DNA of 64,000 bases from Tateyamaria sp947503385 (GTDB taxonomy: Bacteria > Pseudomonadota > Alphaproteobacteria > Rhodobacterales > Rhodobacteraceae): assembly GCF_051195235.1 (NCBI RefSeq), contig NZ_JBNFZM010000001.1:1054001-1118000 (forward strand). The letters are read 5' to 3'. Every line of letters begins with the position of its first letter. The stretch's first letter is position 1. A program made the position numbers and the translations under genes. The notes under the pieces are model-generated. The model had not been told where the DNA came from. It did not search any database and worked only from the letters and a program-made list of their open reading frames with translations. Of the stretch, positions 16,935 through 26,214 are shown one piece after another.

Positions 16935-16949
16935 TTAACCAATCGTAAA
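16935..16949 (+). promoter_or_regulatory. CtrA-like site (TTAA-N7-TAAA) upstream of comM
   Basis: TTAACCAATCGTAAA deviates by one base from the TTAA-N7-TTAA consensus bound by the alphaproteobacterial regulator CtrA. It lies ~43 bases upstream of the comM start in a short AT-richer gap, with a further TTAACC at 16967. Binding is inferred from the pattern only. Confidence 0.35.
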
Positions 16950-16991
16950 CCGGGCGCCGCTAACCGTTAACCATAAGCAGCAGAGGTGCAT

Positions 16992-18503
16992 ATGGCGGCG
17001 CGGGCGTACACGGTGGCATTTCAGGGGGTCGAAGCGCGAGAAGTCGAGGTGCAATGCGCCATGGTGCCGGGCCTGCCGGGCTTTGCCATCGTGGGACTGC
17101 CGGACAAAGCCGTGTCAGAGGCGCGCGACCGTGTGCGCGCCGCACTCAGTGCGCTGTCCATCGCCCTGCCGTCCAAGAAGGTGACAATCAACCTGTCACC
17201 TGCGGATTTGCCCAAGGAAGGCTCGCATTTCGATCTGCCTATCGCGCTGGCATTGCTGGCCGCGATGGATATCCTGCCCAAAGACGCGGTGGAAATGACC
17301 GTCGCATTGGGGGAATTGTCGCTGGACGGCACGCTGGTGCCGGTGATCGGTGCCCTGCCGGCTGCCATGGCGGCGGCGGAACAGGATCGCACGCTGCTCT
17401 GCCCCGAAGGATCAGGGGCCGAAGCCGCGTGGGTCGACGCGGCACAGGTCATCGCGGCCACCGATCTGGGCGATGTTGTGCGCCACTACACAGGACAGGC
17501 CCCGTTGGAACCCGCAACGGCGGGTCAGTTGGCGGCGGCGGATCACGGGCCGGACATGCGGGACGTCAAAGGGCAGGAGCGGGCCAAACGCGCGCTGGAA
17601 ATTGCCGCAGCCGGGCGGCACCACGTGCTGATGGTCGGCACACCGGGGTCGGGCAAATCCATGATGGCGGCGCGCCTGCCCGGTATCCTGCCGCCACTCA
17701 CGGCGATGGAGGCGCTGGAAACTTCGATGATCCACTCGCTCGCCGGGCTTTTGGACGCGGGCGGCATTTCCATGGACCGCCCGTTTCGCGAACCGCACCA
17801 CACCGCGTCCATGGCAGCCATTATCGGCGGCGGGCGCGGGGCCAAGCCGGGGGAGGCGTCGCTTGCCCATAACGGGGTGCTGTTCATGGATGAGTTTCCG
17901 GAATTTCCCCGCACCGTCCTCGAAACCCTGCGCCAGCCCATCGAAACGGGCGAAGTCATGGTCGCACGCGCCAACAACCACGTGAAATACCCCTGCCGCT
18001 TTATGCTGGTGGCCGCGGCGAACCCCTGCAAATGTGGCTATCTCAGCGACGCGGCGCGGGCCTGCGCGCGTGCGCCGGGATGCGGCGATGACTATCTGGG
18101 CCGGATATCGGGGCCGCTCATGGACCGGTTCGACCTGCGGGTCGATGTGCCGCCCGTCACCTATTCCGACCTCGACTTGCCCGCCGACGGCGAAACCTCC
18201 GCAGCCATTGCGACGCGTGTGGCGGCGGCGCGTGCGGTGCAGGCAGCACGCTTTGCGGATCATGGACTGCGGCACAATGCAGACCTGTCCGGCGGGATGT
18301 TGGACAGGTTCGCGCAACCCGATGCGGACGGGCGCGCGCTGCTGACCAAGGCGGCAGACCGCTTTGGACTGTCGGCGCGCGGCTATCACCGGGTCATGCG
18401 GGTGGCGCGCACCATCGCCGATCTGGACGGCTCCGAAAGGGTGCAGCGTCCACATATCGGCGAGGCGATCAGTTACCGCGTCGGCTCTTTCGAACTGGCC
18501 TGA
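16992..18503 (+). CDS. comM: YifB/ComM family AAA+ ATPase (Mg-chelatase-like)
   Basis: The 503-residue protein begins with the ChlI/Lon-like N-terminal domain (FAIVGLPDKAVSEARDRV, KVTINLSPADLPKEGSHFDLP), followed by Walker A GTPGSGKSMMAARLPGILP, a Walker B/DE box LFMDEFPEFP, a four-Cys cluster in AANPCKCGYL...ACARAPGCGDDY, and sensor/lid RYISGPLMDRFDL-like residues. ComM is a hexameric helicase that aids branch migration when incoming single-stranded DNA is integrated. The start at 16992 follows GCAGAGGTGCAT. The 3' end overlaps the convergent esterase gene by 31 bases. Confidence 0.93.
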   Translation: MAARAYTVAFQGVEAREVEVQCAMVPGLPGFAIVGLPDKAVSEARDRVRAALSALSIALPSKKVTINLSPADLPKEGSHFDLPIALALLAAMDILPKDAVEMTVALGELSLDGTLVPVIGALPAAMAAAEQDRTLLCPEGSGAEAAWVDAAQVIAATDLGDVVRHYTGQAPLEPATAGQLAAADHGPDMRDVKGQERAKRALEIAAAGRHHVLMVGTPGSGKSMMAARLPGILPPLTAMEALETSMIHSLAGLLDAGGISMDRPFREPHHTASMAAIIGGGRGAKPGEASLAHNGVLFMDEFPEFPRTVLETLRQPIETGEVMVARANNHVKYPCRFMLVAAANPCKCGYLSDAARACARAPGCGDDYLGRISGPLMDRFDLRVDVPPVTYSDLDLPADGETSAAIATRVAAARAVQAARFADHGLRHNADLSGGMLDRFAQPDADGRALLTKAADRFGLSARGYHRVMRVARTIADLDGSERVQRPHIGEAISYRVGSFELA

Positions 18504-19387
18504 GCCCTGATCCAAACGGCCAGATTGGCCAATGTGGCCCGTGCCTCGGGCAGCAGGTTGTGAAAGATCGGCCAGACATGCGGCAGATCATGCTCTTCGA
18601 CATAAGTGACCGCGACGCCTTGCGTTGTCATCCGGTCGACAATGCGGCGGCTGTCATCCAGCAGAATCTCTGTGGTCCCGGCGGTGATCCAGACGGGCGG
18701 TGCGCCGGTAAAATCGGCGTGCAGCGGGCTGACATCAGACTGCGCCGGGTCGACACCGTTCAAGTAAAGTCTTGTCATCTCGGGGATGCGCTCGGCGGGC
18801 AACTCCACGTCTGCGTCCGCGTTTGTGCGGATGCTGTCGCCGGAGAAACTCAAATCGGTCAGCGGTGAAAAGGCAAAAACGCCTGCGGGCAAGGCGGTGC
18901 CTTTGCGCAACAGGCGCGCCAGAAGGGTCAGGGCCAGCCCTCCGCCCGCGCTGTCTCCGCCGATCAGGATGCGCGCGCCCGGATGTTTGGCCAGAACGGC
19001 ATCATAGACCGCTTCGGCAAAGTCGGGCGCGGCCGGATAGGGGTGTTCGGGCGCCAGTGGGTAGCGGGGCAGGACAGCCGGTGCTCCGACGCGCCGCGCG
19101 AGGGTCGCCAGCATCGCGGAATGGGTTTCCGGCGCGCCAAACACGTAACCGCCGCCGTGAAAGTAGAGCAGGACACTGTCCGACCGGACCATACGCGGGG
19201 TGACATATAGTGCCTCGCCGGGTCCCAGCGGGCGCGTCTCGAACCGGGTGCCAACAGGGGGGTGGAAAAACAGCCGCGCCTTGATGCGAAAGCTGCGCCG
19301 CAACGCCTCCGGGCTGGTGGCCTTGCGCAGATGCGGCTTTTCGGTCAGTCGCAGATAGCGATTGAGAACAGGCCTGATCCAACTCAT
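18473..19387 (-). CDS. Alpha/beta hydrolase, hormone-sensitive-lipase-like esterase
   Basis: The 304-residue product shows the HSL-family oxyanion motif YFHGGGYVFGAPETH, the nucleophile elbow IGGDSAGGGLALTLL, an acid region (VWITAGTTEILLDDSRRI) and the catalytic His in EEHDLPHVWPIF. The catalytic triad therefore looks complete. The substrate is an unknown short-chain or lactone ester. Its ATG at 19387 overlaps the stop of gshB by four bases, so it is expressed with glutathione synthetase. It converges on comM with a 31-base overlap. Confidence 0.88.
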   Translation of the reverse strand: MSWIRPVLNRYLRLTEKPHLRKATSPEALRRSFRIKARLFFHPPVGTRFETRPLGPGEALYVTPRMVRSDSVLLYFHGGGYVFGAPETHSAMLATLARRVGAPAVLPRYPLAPEHPYPAAPDFAEAVYDAVLAKHPGARILIGGDSAGGGLALTLLARLLRKGTALPAGVFAFSPLTDLSFSGDSIRTNADADVELPAERIPEMTRLYLNGVDPAQSDVSPLHADFTGAPPVWITAGTTEILLDDSRRIVDRMTTQGVAVTYVEEHDLPHVWPIFHNLLPEARATLANLAVWIRAQASSKEPTR

Positions 19388-20319
19388 GCAAGCCGCGCGT
19401 CGATGGCATCCCAAATCGCACCGGCCACGTTCAGCCCGTCGAACCGCTCCATTTCCTGAATGCCGGTGGGCGAGGTCACATTGATTTCAGTCAGATAGTC
19501 GCCAATGACGTCAATGCCGACAAACACCTGACCCTTTTCCTTCAGCAGCGGACCAATGGCCGCGCAAATCTCGTGGTCCCGGTCGCTCAGGCCGATCTTC
19601 TCGGGCCGTCCGCCCACGTGCATGTTCGACCGCGTCTCACCGGCCGCCGGAACACGGTTGATCGCCCCGATGGGGGCGCCATCGACAAGAATAACACGCT
19701 TGTCGCCATTGGACACGTCGGGCAGGAACTTCTGCACGATCAGCGGTTCACGCGAAAAGCCGGTGAACAACTCGTGCAGCGATGTCAGGTTGCGGTCATT
19801 GGCATCAAGGCGAAAGACACCCGCGCCGCCATTGCCGTAAAGCGGTTTCAGGATCACGTCACCATGGCGCGCCTTGAACGCCTTGATGGTCTCCAGATCG
19901 CGCGCAATTGTGGTGGGCGGGGTGAGGTCGGGAAAATCCAGCACCAGCAGCTTTTCGGGATAGTTGCGCACCCAGAACGGGTCGTTGACGACCAGAACAT
20001 CGTTCTTCAGCCGGTCCAGCAGATGCGTGGAGGTGATGTAATGCATGTCAAAGGGCGGATCCTGACGCAGCCAGACCACGTCGAAATCCGCCAGATCGAC
20101 GACGCGCCGTGGCCCCAAAACGGCCGGATCACCCGCAACGCGCTGCACCGTCATGTCATGCCCGCGCGCGGTTATCCTGCCTTCTTCGTAGGCAAGCTGG
20201 TCGGGTCCGTAGAAAAACAGGTCATGCCCGCGTGCCTGCGCTTCTTCGGCAAGCCGGAAACTGCTGTCGGCGTTGATGTCCACACCCGTTATCGGGTCCA
20301 TCTGAAAGGCGATCTTCAT
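19384..20319 (-). CDS. gshB: Glutathione synthetase
   Basis: The 311-residue ATP-grasp enzyme joins gamma-glutamylcysteine and glycine. It has the N-terminal FQMDPITGVDINADSSF segment typical of bacterial GshB, the WLRQDPPFDMHYIT signature, ATP-grasp elements (DVILKPLYGNGGAGVFRLD, LIVQKFLPDVSNGDKRVI) and the C-terminal FVGIDVIGDYLTEINVTSPTG metal/ATP site. The start at 20319 is chosen from family length and a GGAGAGTAGCCCC ribosome region. It is translationally coupled to the esterase downstream. Confidence 0.95.
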   Translation of the reverse strand: MKIAFQMDPITGVDINADSSFRLAEEAQARGHDLFFYGPDQLAYEEGRITARGHDMTVQRVAGDPAVLGPRRVVDLADFDVVWLRQDPPFDMHYITSTHLLDRLKNDVLVVNDPFWVRNYPEKLLVLDFPDLTPPTTIARDLETIKAFKARHGDVILKPLYGNGGAGVFRLDANDRNLTSLHELFTGFSREPLIVQKFLPDVSNGDKRVILVDGAPIGAINRVPAAGETRSNMHVGGRPEKIGLSDRDHEICAAIGPLLKEKGQVFVGIDVIGDYLTEINVTSPTGIQEMERFDGLNVAGAIWDAIDARLA

Positions 20320-20415
20320 GGGGCTACTCTCCGGCAAACTGCGCTTTAGATGGCGCAGCCGCGGCGGAGGTGCAATGAATTTGGCCTGTGCGCCCGCGCA
20401 GGGGGCGCTCGCAGA

Positions 20416-20820
20416 TCACAGACCACCTGCGAAAAAGTTCTCGTGAACGCAAATCTCACCCACGGCATTGACCAGCGCCACATCCAGCCGGGATGGTGTG
20501 AAAACACCGTCCGGCAAAGTGCAAAGATACTGTTCCGCCGTGGCGAATAAACGACGCGCCTGCGCCGTCGACAAATGTGACAACGCCTGATCGAAAGTCC
20601 TGCTTTTCTTGACTTCGACAAAGACAATGACACCTTCCGCGTCGCGCAATACCAGATCCAGTTCCCCCCGGCCCGCGCGCCAGCGTTCGGCCAGCACGAC
20701 ACAGCCTTGCGCACGGTAGCGTGCAGCCACCTGTTCCTCCGCCGAGAGGCCCGCGTGATAGGCGCACTGCCCGCGCGCCACCCGCGCGGCATCGCCAAAG
20801 TCCCGCGCATGAAAGGCCAT
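20416..20820 (-). CDS. yraN: YraN/UPF0102 family nuclease-fold protein
   Basis: The 134-residue protein has the restriction-endonuclease-like core of UPF0102: GLSAEEQVAARYRAQGCVVLAERWR, then GELDLVLRDAEGVIVFVEVKKSRT, containing the E-x-D...E-x-K residues. The molecular role is not settled for the family. The Met at 20820 fits AAGGGGATGACG spacing better than the Met at 20826. It follows rsmI by 15 bases; rsmI, yraN and an LpoA homologue cluster in many proteobacteria, as they do here with lpoA divergent. Confidence 0.88.
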   Translation of the reverse strand: MAFHARDFGDAARVARGQCAYHAGLSAEEQVAARYRAQGCVVLAERWRAGRGELDLVLRDAEGVIVFVEVKKSRTFDQALSHLSTAQARRLFATAEQYLCTLPDGVFTPSRLDVALVNAVGEICVHENFFAGGL

Positions 20821-20835
20821 CGTCATCCCCTTGCA

Positions 20836-21702
20836 CTACGGTGCCGGACGGTCCCGCACCAGTTCCAGCGCGCGCTGGTAGACGCGGCGCCGGGGCACAT
20901 CCAGACTGTCCGCCACGAAACTGGCGGCATCCTTCGTCGACATCGTACCCAGTGCCGCTTTTAACGCACTATCAATGTCGATTTCCCTAACGCTTCCCCG
21001 TTCGCCCCGCGCAATCAGCACCACAATCTCGCCTTTGACCGGATGCGAGTCGAGGTCATTTGCCAGTGTTTCGAGGGTGTTGGTGCGGATTTCCTCGAAC
21101 CGTTTGGTCAGTTCCCGGCACATTGCACCGTGCCGGTCGGCCCCAAACACCTCTGCGGCATCCAGCAACATGGCGCGCAGCCGTTTGGGTGATTCGTAGA
21201 ACACCAGCGTCGCTTGCACATCGCGCAGGGCGGTCAGCGCTTTTTTGCGCGCGGCTTGGGTGTTCGGCAAGAAACCGGCAAAATGAAACGCGTCCGTCGG
21301 CAGCCCCGCCACAGCCAGCGCCGTCACCACGGCGGACGGGCCGGGCGCACAGGTCACCGGCACTCCGGCCGCGCGCGCCGCGCGGGCCAGTTCAAACCCG
21401 GGGTCCGCGATCCCCGGCATTCCCGCTTCGGACGCATAGGCCACGCTCTGGCTCTGCGCCTTGTCCACAAGGCGCTGCACCGCGTCGGCACTGGAGTGGT
21501 CATGCAGCACCTCGATCCGCCGCCCCTCCAGCGGGACGCCGTGAATGTCCATCAGTTTGCGCAAACTGCGGCTGTCCTCGGCGGCCAGCACGTCCGCCGA
21601 TGCCAGCACATCCAGCGCGCGCAGCGTGATATCACGCGCCGTCCCAATGGGCACCCCGACAAACCAGAGCCCCGGCTTCAGACCGCTCTTGATAAAATTC
21701 AA
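20836..21702 (-). CDS. rsmI: 16S rRNA (cytidine1402-2'-O)-methyltransferase
   Basis: The 288-residue SAM-dependent tetrapyrrole-methylase-fold enzyme methylates the ribose of C1402 in the decoding centre. Visible motifs are LWFVGVPIGTARDITLRAL, LAAEDSRSLRKLMDIHG, SEAGMPGIADPGFELARAA, the SAM loop CAPGPSAVVTALAVAGLP, HFAGFLPNTQAARKKAL and AMCRELTKRFEEI. Length is normal. It is divergent from the lpoA-like gene across a ~100-base intergenic region that should hold both promoters. Confidence 0.95.
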   Translation of the reverse strand: MNFIKSGLKPGLWFVGVPIGTARDITLRALDVLASADVLAAEDSRSLRKLMDIHGVPLEGRRIEVLHDHSSADAVQRLVDKAQSQSVAYASEAGMPGIADPGFELARAARAAGVPVTCAPGPSAVVTALAVAGLPTDAFHFAGFLPNTQAARKKALTALRDVQATLVFYESPKRLRAMLLDAAEVFGADRHGAMCRELTKRFEEIRTNTLETLANDLDSHPVKGEIVVLIARGERGSVREIDIDSALKAALGTMSTKDAASFVADSLDVPRRRVYQRALELVRDRPAP

Positions 21703-21800
21703 CGCTGGACCCGCCCTTTTTGACGTCTATTATCCGCGCCAGAAATGACACGGGCCGCCTGCACAGGACAACGCCCATGCACCCGGGAGTGATTGTATTC

Positions 21801-22994
21801 ATGTTTGCGTTTTTCGACACCTTGCGCAAGGCGACCCGCCGCGCCGTTCTGATGCCGCTGGCCGCCCTCGCGCTGGCCGCCTGTGATCCGTCGGCCCTGA
21901 CCACCATCGGCAGCGGCGCGGGCGGCCCCCGCATCGACACCTCGCAGCCGATACCGGTGGCCCTTCTGGTGCCCCGCGGCTCCGGTCAGGCCAGTGACGA
22001 TCTGCTGGCCCGCAACCTCGAAAACGCGGCCCGGCTGGCCATGCGTGACCTCAACGGGGTCGAGATTGACCTGCGCGTCTACGGCACCGCAGGCAATGCG
22101 CAAACCGCAGCCAGTCAGGCCGCGCTGGCCGTCAACGACGGCGCGCGCATCATCCTTGGCCCGCTATACGCCGAGGCCGCCAACGCGGCAGGCGTCGCTG
22201 TCGCGCCGCAGGGCGTGAACGTTCTGGCCTTTTCCAACAACACCACAATCGCGGGCGGCAATGTCTTTGTCCTTGGCGCCACTTTTGACAACACGGCGGG
22301 CCGTCTGGTGAATTATGCCGCGTCGCAGGGCCGGAACCGGATCGTCATCGTCCACGCACAGGACGTGTCGGGCCAATTGGGCCGCAACGCGATCCAGCAG
22401 GCCATTTCGCGCAGCAGCGCCACCCTTGTCGGCACCGTTGATTACCCGCTGTCGCAACAGGGCGTCGTCGATTCCGTGCCACGGGTCAAGGCCGCCGTGG
22501 ACAGCGGTGCCGCGGATTCCGTGTTCCTGACCACCACCAGCTCGTCGGCCCTGCCGCTCTTGTCGCAGCTTTTGCCCGAGGCGGGCGTGTCGCCGTCCAG
22601 CACCCAGTTCATCGGCCTTGCCCGTTGGGATATCCCGCCGCAAACGCTGGACCTGCCCGGCGTGCAGGGCGGTTGGTTCGCGCTGCCGGATCCCGCACGG
22701 TCTGCCGCGTTCCGCCGCCAATACGAAGGCGCCTATGGCAGTGCGCCGCACCCGCTGGCCGGTCTTGCCTTTGACGGCATCGCAGCCATCGGCGCGCTGG
22801 CCAGCCAAGGCCGGTCCAACGCGCTGACCGGGGCCGCCCTGACGCAAGGTGCCGGGTTCCAAGGGGCGAACGGCGTGTTCCGCCTGCGGCCCGATGGGAC
22901 GAACCAGCGCGGTCTGGCCGTGGCCACGATCCGCGACAACAAGGTCGTTGTGGTCAGCCCCGCGCCAAACGGATTTGGCGGTGCCGGATTCTAA
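21801..22994 (+). CDS. LpoA-like penicillin-binding protein activator lipoprotein
   Basis: The 397-residue product starts with a lipoprotein signal (RRAVLMPLAALALAAC, lipobox L-A-A-C). The mature part resembles a periplasmic type I binding protein/LpoA C-terminal domain: IPVALLVPRGSGQASDDL, ARIILGPLYAEAANAAGV, then VNVLAFSNN. LpoA homologues sit at the outer membrane and stimulate PBP1A. The start at 21801 follows CGGGAGTGATTG; Met 21777 is an alternative. Its neighbours rsmI and yraN match the usual lpoA context. Confidence 0.8.
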   Translation: MFAFFDTLRKATRRAVLMPLAALALAACDPSALTTIGSGAGGPRIDTSQPIPVALLVPRGSGQASDDLLARNLENAARLAMRDLNGVEIDLRVYGTAGNAQTAASQAALAVNDGARIILGPLYAEAANAAGVAVAPQGVNVLAFSNNTTIAGGNVFVLGATFDNTAGRLVNYAASQGRNRIVIVHAQDVSGQLGRNAIQQAISRSSATLVGTVDYPLSQQGVVDSVPRVKAAVDSGAADSVFLTTTSSSALPLLSQLLPEAGVSPSSTQFIGLARWDIPPQTLDLPGVQGGWFALPDPARSAAFRRQYEGAYGSAPHPLAGLAFDGIAAIGALASQGRSNALTGAALTQGAGFQGANGVFRLRPDGTNQRGLAVATIRDNKVVVVSPAPNGFGGAGF

Positions 22995-23025
22995 AGGGGC
23001 GGACCAGCGTGCAACAGGACCGGGT

Positions 23026-25800
23026 GTGGTGAGTGCCGCGGCAGAGACCGCAGCGCCCGCCCCGGCGCCCGACCTGATCTGCGACCGGTCCGTGATCTTT
23101 GATCAGGCGGCGTTTGACGCCTTGCTGGGCGCGCAGCACGCGGCCCCCGCAGCCGAGGCGCGCGCCGCCATCGTCGCCCATCTGCGCGCCGCGCAGAAGG
23201 CGGGGCGCACAGCAATTGCCGACGCCTTCCGTGCCGATCCGTTTCGGTCACGCCCGACCACGATGGGCTATACGTTTCTCACCGACAGCCTTGTTACGTC
23301 CACCTTGCGTGCCGCGATGGAGGTGCTGCATCCCAACCCCACCCCGACAGAAGGCGAACGGCTCGCCGTGATCGCGGTGGGCGGCTACGGCCGGGGTGAA
23401 ATGGCGCCTTTCTCGGATGTCGATCTGCTGTTTCTGACGCCGTACAAGATCACGCCATGGGCCGAGACGGTGATCGAGGCGACGCTGTATATGCTCTGGG
23501 ACCTCAAGCTGAAGGTCGGCCATTCCAGCCGCACGATCCGCGACTGCCTGCGTCTCGGCGGTGAGGATTTTACAATCCGCACCGCGATGCTCGAACAGCG
23601 GTTCCTGTTCGGCGACGTCGCGCTGGCAGAGGCGTTGGACACGCGCCTGCGCACCGATCTCTTTAGCGGCACAGAGCGCGCCTTTATCGAGGCCAAGCTG
23701 GCCGAACGCGACGCGCGCCATGTGCGGCAAGGCCAGCGCTATGTGGTCGAGCCAAATGTGAAGGAGGGCAAAGGCGGGCTGCGCGATCTGCAATCGCTGT
23801 TCTGGATCGGCAAGTATATCCATCAGGTGCAGGACGCCGCCGAACTGGTGCCGCTGGGCCTGCTGGCCGAGGACGAGTTCGAGGATTTCGTCGCCGCCGA
23901 GGATTTCCTCTGGGCCACGCGCTGCCACCTGCACCTGCTGGCGGGCCGCCCTACAGAACAGCTGACCTTTGACATGCAGGTCGCCGTGGCCGAGGCCATG
24001 GGCTACGAAGACGGGCAGGGCCGGCGCGCTGTTGAACGGTTTATGCAGGACTATTTTCGCCACGCCACGCAGGTGGGCGACCTGACCCGCATCTTTCTGA
24101 CCAAGCTGGAGGCGGACCACCTCAAGGCCGAACCGCTGCTGGAGCGGTTGTTCAAGCGCAAGCCGCGCGTGCGCGCCGGGTACGAGGTGATTGGCAACCG
24201 CCTCGCCATCTCGGACCCGTCGGATTTCCTCAGTGACAAGCTGAACCTCCTGCGCATCTTCGAAGAGGCACTGCGCACGGGGATGCTGATCCACCCGGAC
24301 GCCATGCGCCTGATCAAATCGAACCTCGACCTGATCGACGAAGACATGCGCACCACCGCCGAGGCGCAGCGCATCTTTCTTGACCTGCTGCTCAAACACG
24401 GCAATCCGGAACGCGCGCTGCGGCGGATGAACGAACTTGGCGTGCTCAGCGCCTTTATCCCCGAATTCGAACACATCGTCGCGATGATGCAGTTCAACAT
24501 GTACCACTCGTACACCGTGGACGAACACATCATTCAGTGCATCGCACAGCTTGCCATGATCGAGAAAGAGGAACTGGTCGAGGACCTGCCCGTCGCCTCT
24601 TCGATCCTCAAGGAAGGGGTCAACCGCCGGGTGCTCTATGTGGCGCTGCTGCTGCACGACATCGGCAAGGGCCGGGACGAGGATCATTCGATCCTCGGCG
24701 CGCAGATGGTGCGCAAGATCGCGCCGCGTCTGGGTCTGAAACAGGACGAGGTGGACACCGCCGAATGGCTCGTTCGCTACCACCTTCTGATGTCCGACAT
24801 GGCCCAGAAACGTGACATCGCCGACCCGCGCACCGTGCGCGACTTTGCCAAGGCGGTGCAGACGGTCAAACGGCTCGACCTGCTGTGCGTGCTCACCGTA
24901 TGCGACATCCGCGGCGTCGGGCCGACCACGTGGAACAACTGGAAGGCCGTGCTGATCCGGGCGCTCTACCGACAGACCCGCCGCGCGCTTGAGGACGGGA
25001 TGGAGGCGCTGACCCGCGAGGGCCGCGGCACAGAGGCGAAAAAGACCCTGCGCGAGGCGCTCGCCGACTGGCCGCGCAAAGATGTGCAGGCCGAGGTGGC
25101 GCGCCATTACGACCCCTATTGGCAGGGCCTGCACGTTACCGCGCATGTGGTGTTCGCGGAACTGCTGCGCAACATCGGCGACAACGAAATTGTCGTGGAC
25201 CTGCACCCGGACGAAGACCGGGACGCCACCCGCGCCTGTTTCGTTATGCCCGACCATCCGGGCATCTTTGCCCGCCTCACCGGCGCGCTGGCGCTGGTCG
25301 GGGCCAACGTGGTCGACGCCCGCAGCTATACGACCAAGGACGGGTTCGTGACGGACGCGTTCTGGATTCAGGACGCCGACGGCAACCCCTATGACCCCGC
25401 CCGCCTGCCGCGCCTGCGCAAGATGATCGAACGCACGCTGGCCGGTGAGGTGGTCACCCGCGAGGCGATCAAGGACCGCGACAAGGTCAAGAAACGCGAA
25501 AAGGCGTTCCGCGTGCCCACGCACATCACCTTCGACAACGAAGGCTCCGACATCTACACGATCATCGAAGTGGACACCCGCGACCGCCCCGGCCTGTTGC
25601 ACGACCTCACCCGGACACTGGCGGCGGCCAATGTCTATATCGCCAACGCGGTCATCGCCACCTATGGCGAACAGGTCGTCGACACGTTCTACGTCAAGGA
25701 TATGTTCGGGCTGAAATACCACTCCGAAAGCAAACAGCGGTCGCTGGAAAAACGGCTCCGCGCCGCGATTGTCGAAGGGGTGGAGCGCGCCGCTAACTGA
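23026..25800 (+). CDS. glnD: Bifunctional [protein-PII] uridylyltransferase / uridylyl-removing enzyme
   Basis: GlnD senses glutamine and modifies PII proteins by uridylylation. The ~924-residue protein has the nucleotidyltransferase motif VGGYGRGEMAPFSDVDLLFL, a helical UTase domain (VEPNVKEGKGGLRDLQSLFW), the HD uridylyl-removing centre LLLHDIGKGRDEDHS and two C-terminal ACT domains (HPGIFARLTGALALVGANVV; DRPGLLHDLTRTLAAANVYI). No ATG precedes the conserved part. GTG at 23026 is best placed behind ACAGGAC (6-base spacing); GTG at 23029 or 22981 are alternatives. It follows the lpoA-like gene by 31 bases. Confidence 0.94.
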   Translation: MVSAAAETAAPAPAPDLICDRSVIFDQAAFDALLGAQHAAPAAEARAAIVAHLRAAQKAGRTAIADAFRADPFRSRPTTMGYTFLTDSLVTSTLRAAMEVLHPNPTPTEGERLAVIAVGGYGRGEMAPFSDVDLLFLTPYKITPWAETVIEATLYMLWDLKLKVGHSSRTIRDCLRLGGEDFTIRTAMLEQRFLFGDVALAEALDTRLRTDLFSGTERAFIEAKLAERDARHVRQGQRYVVEPNVKEGKGGLRDLQSLFWIGKYIHQVQDAAELVPLGLLAEDEFEDFVAAEDFLWATRCHLHLLAGRPTEQLTFDMQVAVAEAMGYEDGQGRRAVERFMQDYFRHATQVGDLTRIFLTKLEADHLKAEPLLERLFKRKPRVRAGYEVIGNRLAISDPSDFLSDKLNLLRIFEEALRTGMLIHPDAMRLIKSNLDLIDEDMRTTAEAQRIFLDLLLKHGNPERALRRMNELGVLSAFIPEFEHIVAMMQFNMYHSYTVDEHIIQCIAQLAMIEKEELVEDLPVASSILKEGVNRRVLYVALLLHDIGKGRDEDHSILGAQMVRKIAPRLGLKQDEVDTAEWLVRYHLLMSDMAQKRDIADPRTVRDFAKAVQTVKRLDLLCVLTVCDIRGVGPTTWNNWKAVLIRALYRQTRRALEDGMEALTREGRGTEAKKTLREALADWPRKDVQAEVARHYDPYWQGLHVTAHVVFAELLRNIGDNEIVVDLHPDEDRDATRACFVMPDHPGIFARLTGALALVGANVVDARSYTTKDGFVTDAFWIQDADGNPYDPARLPRLRKMIERTLAGEVVTREAIKDRDKVKKREKAFRVPTHITFDNEGSDIYTIIEVDTRDRPGLLHDLTRTLAAANVYIANAVIATYGEQVVDTFYVKDMFGLKYHSESKQRSLEKRLRAAIVEGVERAAN

Positions 25801-25810
25801 CGCGCCGCCT

Positions 25811-26212
25811 TCAGCCCCTCCGGGGGCGGTGGATCACCCATAAGGCGATGGAATAGAAACCAAATTGCAGGCTCAGATAGCCGGTCTCCATCACCAGATA
25901 GGCCCATGGCTGCGCCGTCGACTGCTTGGCCAGAAAGGCCAGCACGTGACAGGTCCAGTAAAACGCGCCCAAAGTCAGGCCAAAGGTCAGCGCGCGCCGC
26001 ATCTCACCGCCCGGCAGCGCGATGCGCTTGTACAGCAGCGCAAGCAGGATCGCCTGCGCGGTGATGGTGGCCAGACCCAGTGCCAAGTCGGGATCGCCAT
26101 CGAAATAGCCAAAGGCGTGATACCGCTCTTTGAACAGGACAAGGTGCCACAGGATCGCCAGCGGAAAGACGATCCCGACATAGGCACCGACCGACAGCAC
26201 AAACCGGGCCAT
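25811..26212 (-). CDS. Four-helix membrane protein B (paralogue of its upstream neighbour)
   Basis: The 133-residue product has four hydrophobic segments. It carries WHLVLFKERYHAFGYFDGDPDLALGL in the first half and METGYLSLQFGFYSIAL in the last helix. Aligned by eye with the protein encoded at 26215-26637, the H, D-P, G-L-A, Q, E, Q-F, F and I-H positions coincide, so the two are probably paralogues. No function is known to me. It is the last gene of a three-gene minus-strand unit (VOC, membrane A, membrane B) opposite an HxlR regulator. The start at 26212 lies 3 bases after the neighbour's stop. Confidence 0.72.
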   Translation of the reverse strand: MARFVLSVGAYVGIVFPLAILWHLVLFKERYHAFGYFDGDPDLALGLATITAQAILLALLYKRIALPGGEMRRALTFGLTLGAFYWTCHVLAFLAKQSTAQPWAYLVMETGYLSLQFGFYSIALWVIHRPRRG

Positions 26213-26214
26213 CG

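Noticed and set aside
23248..25722. 824-residue minus-strand open frame
   Set aside because: Antisense shadow of glnD caused by high GC at third codon positions.
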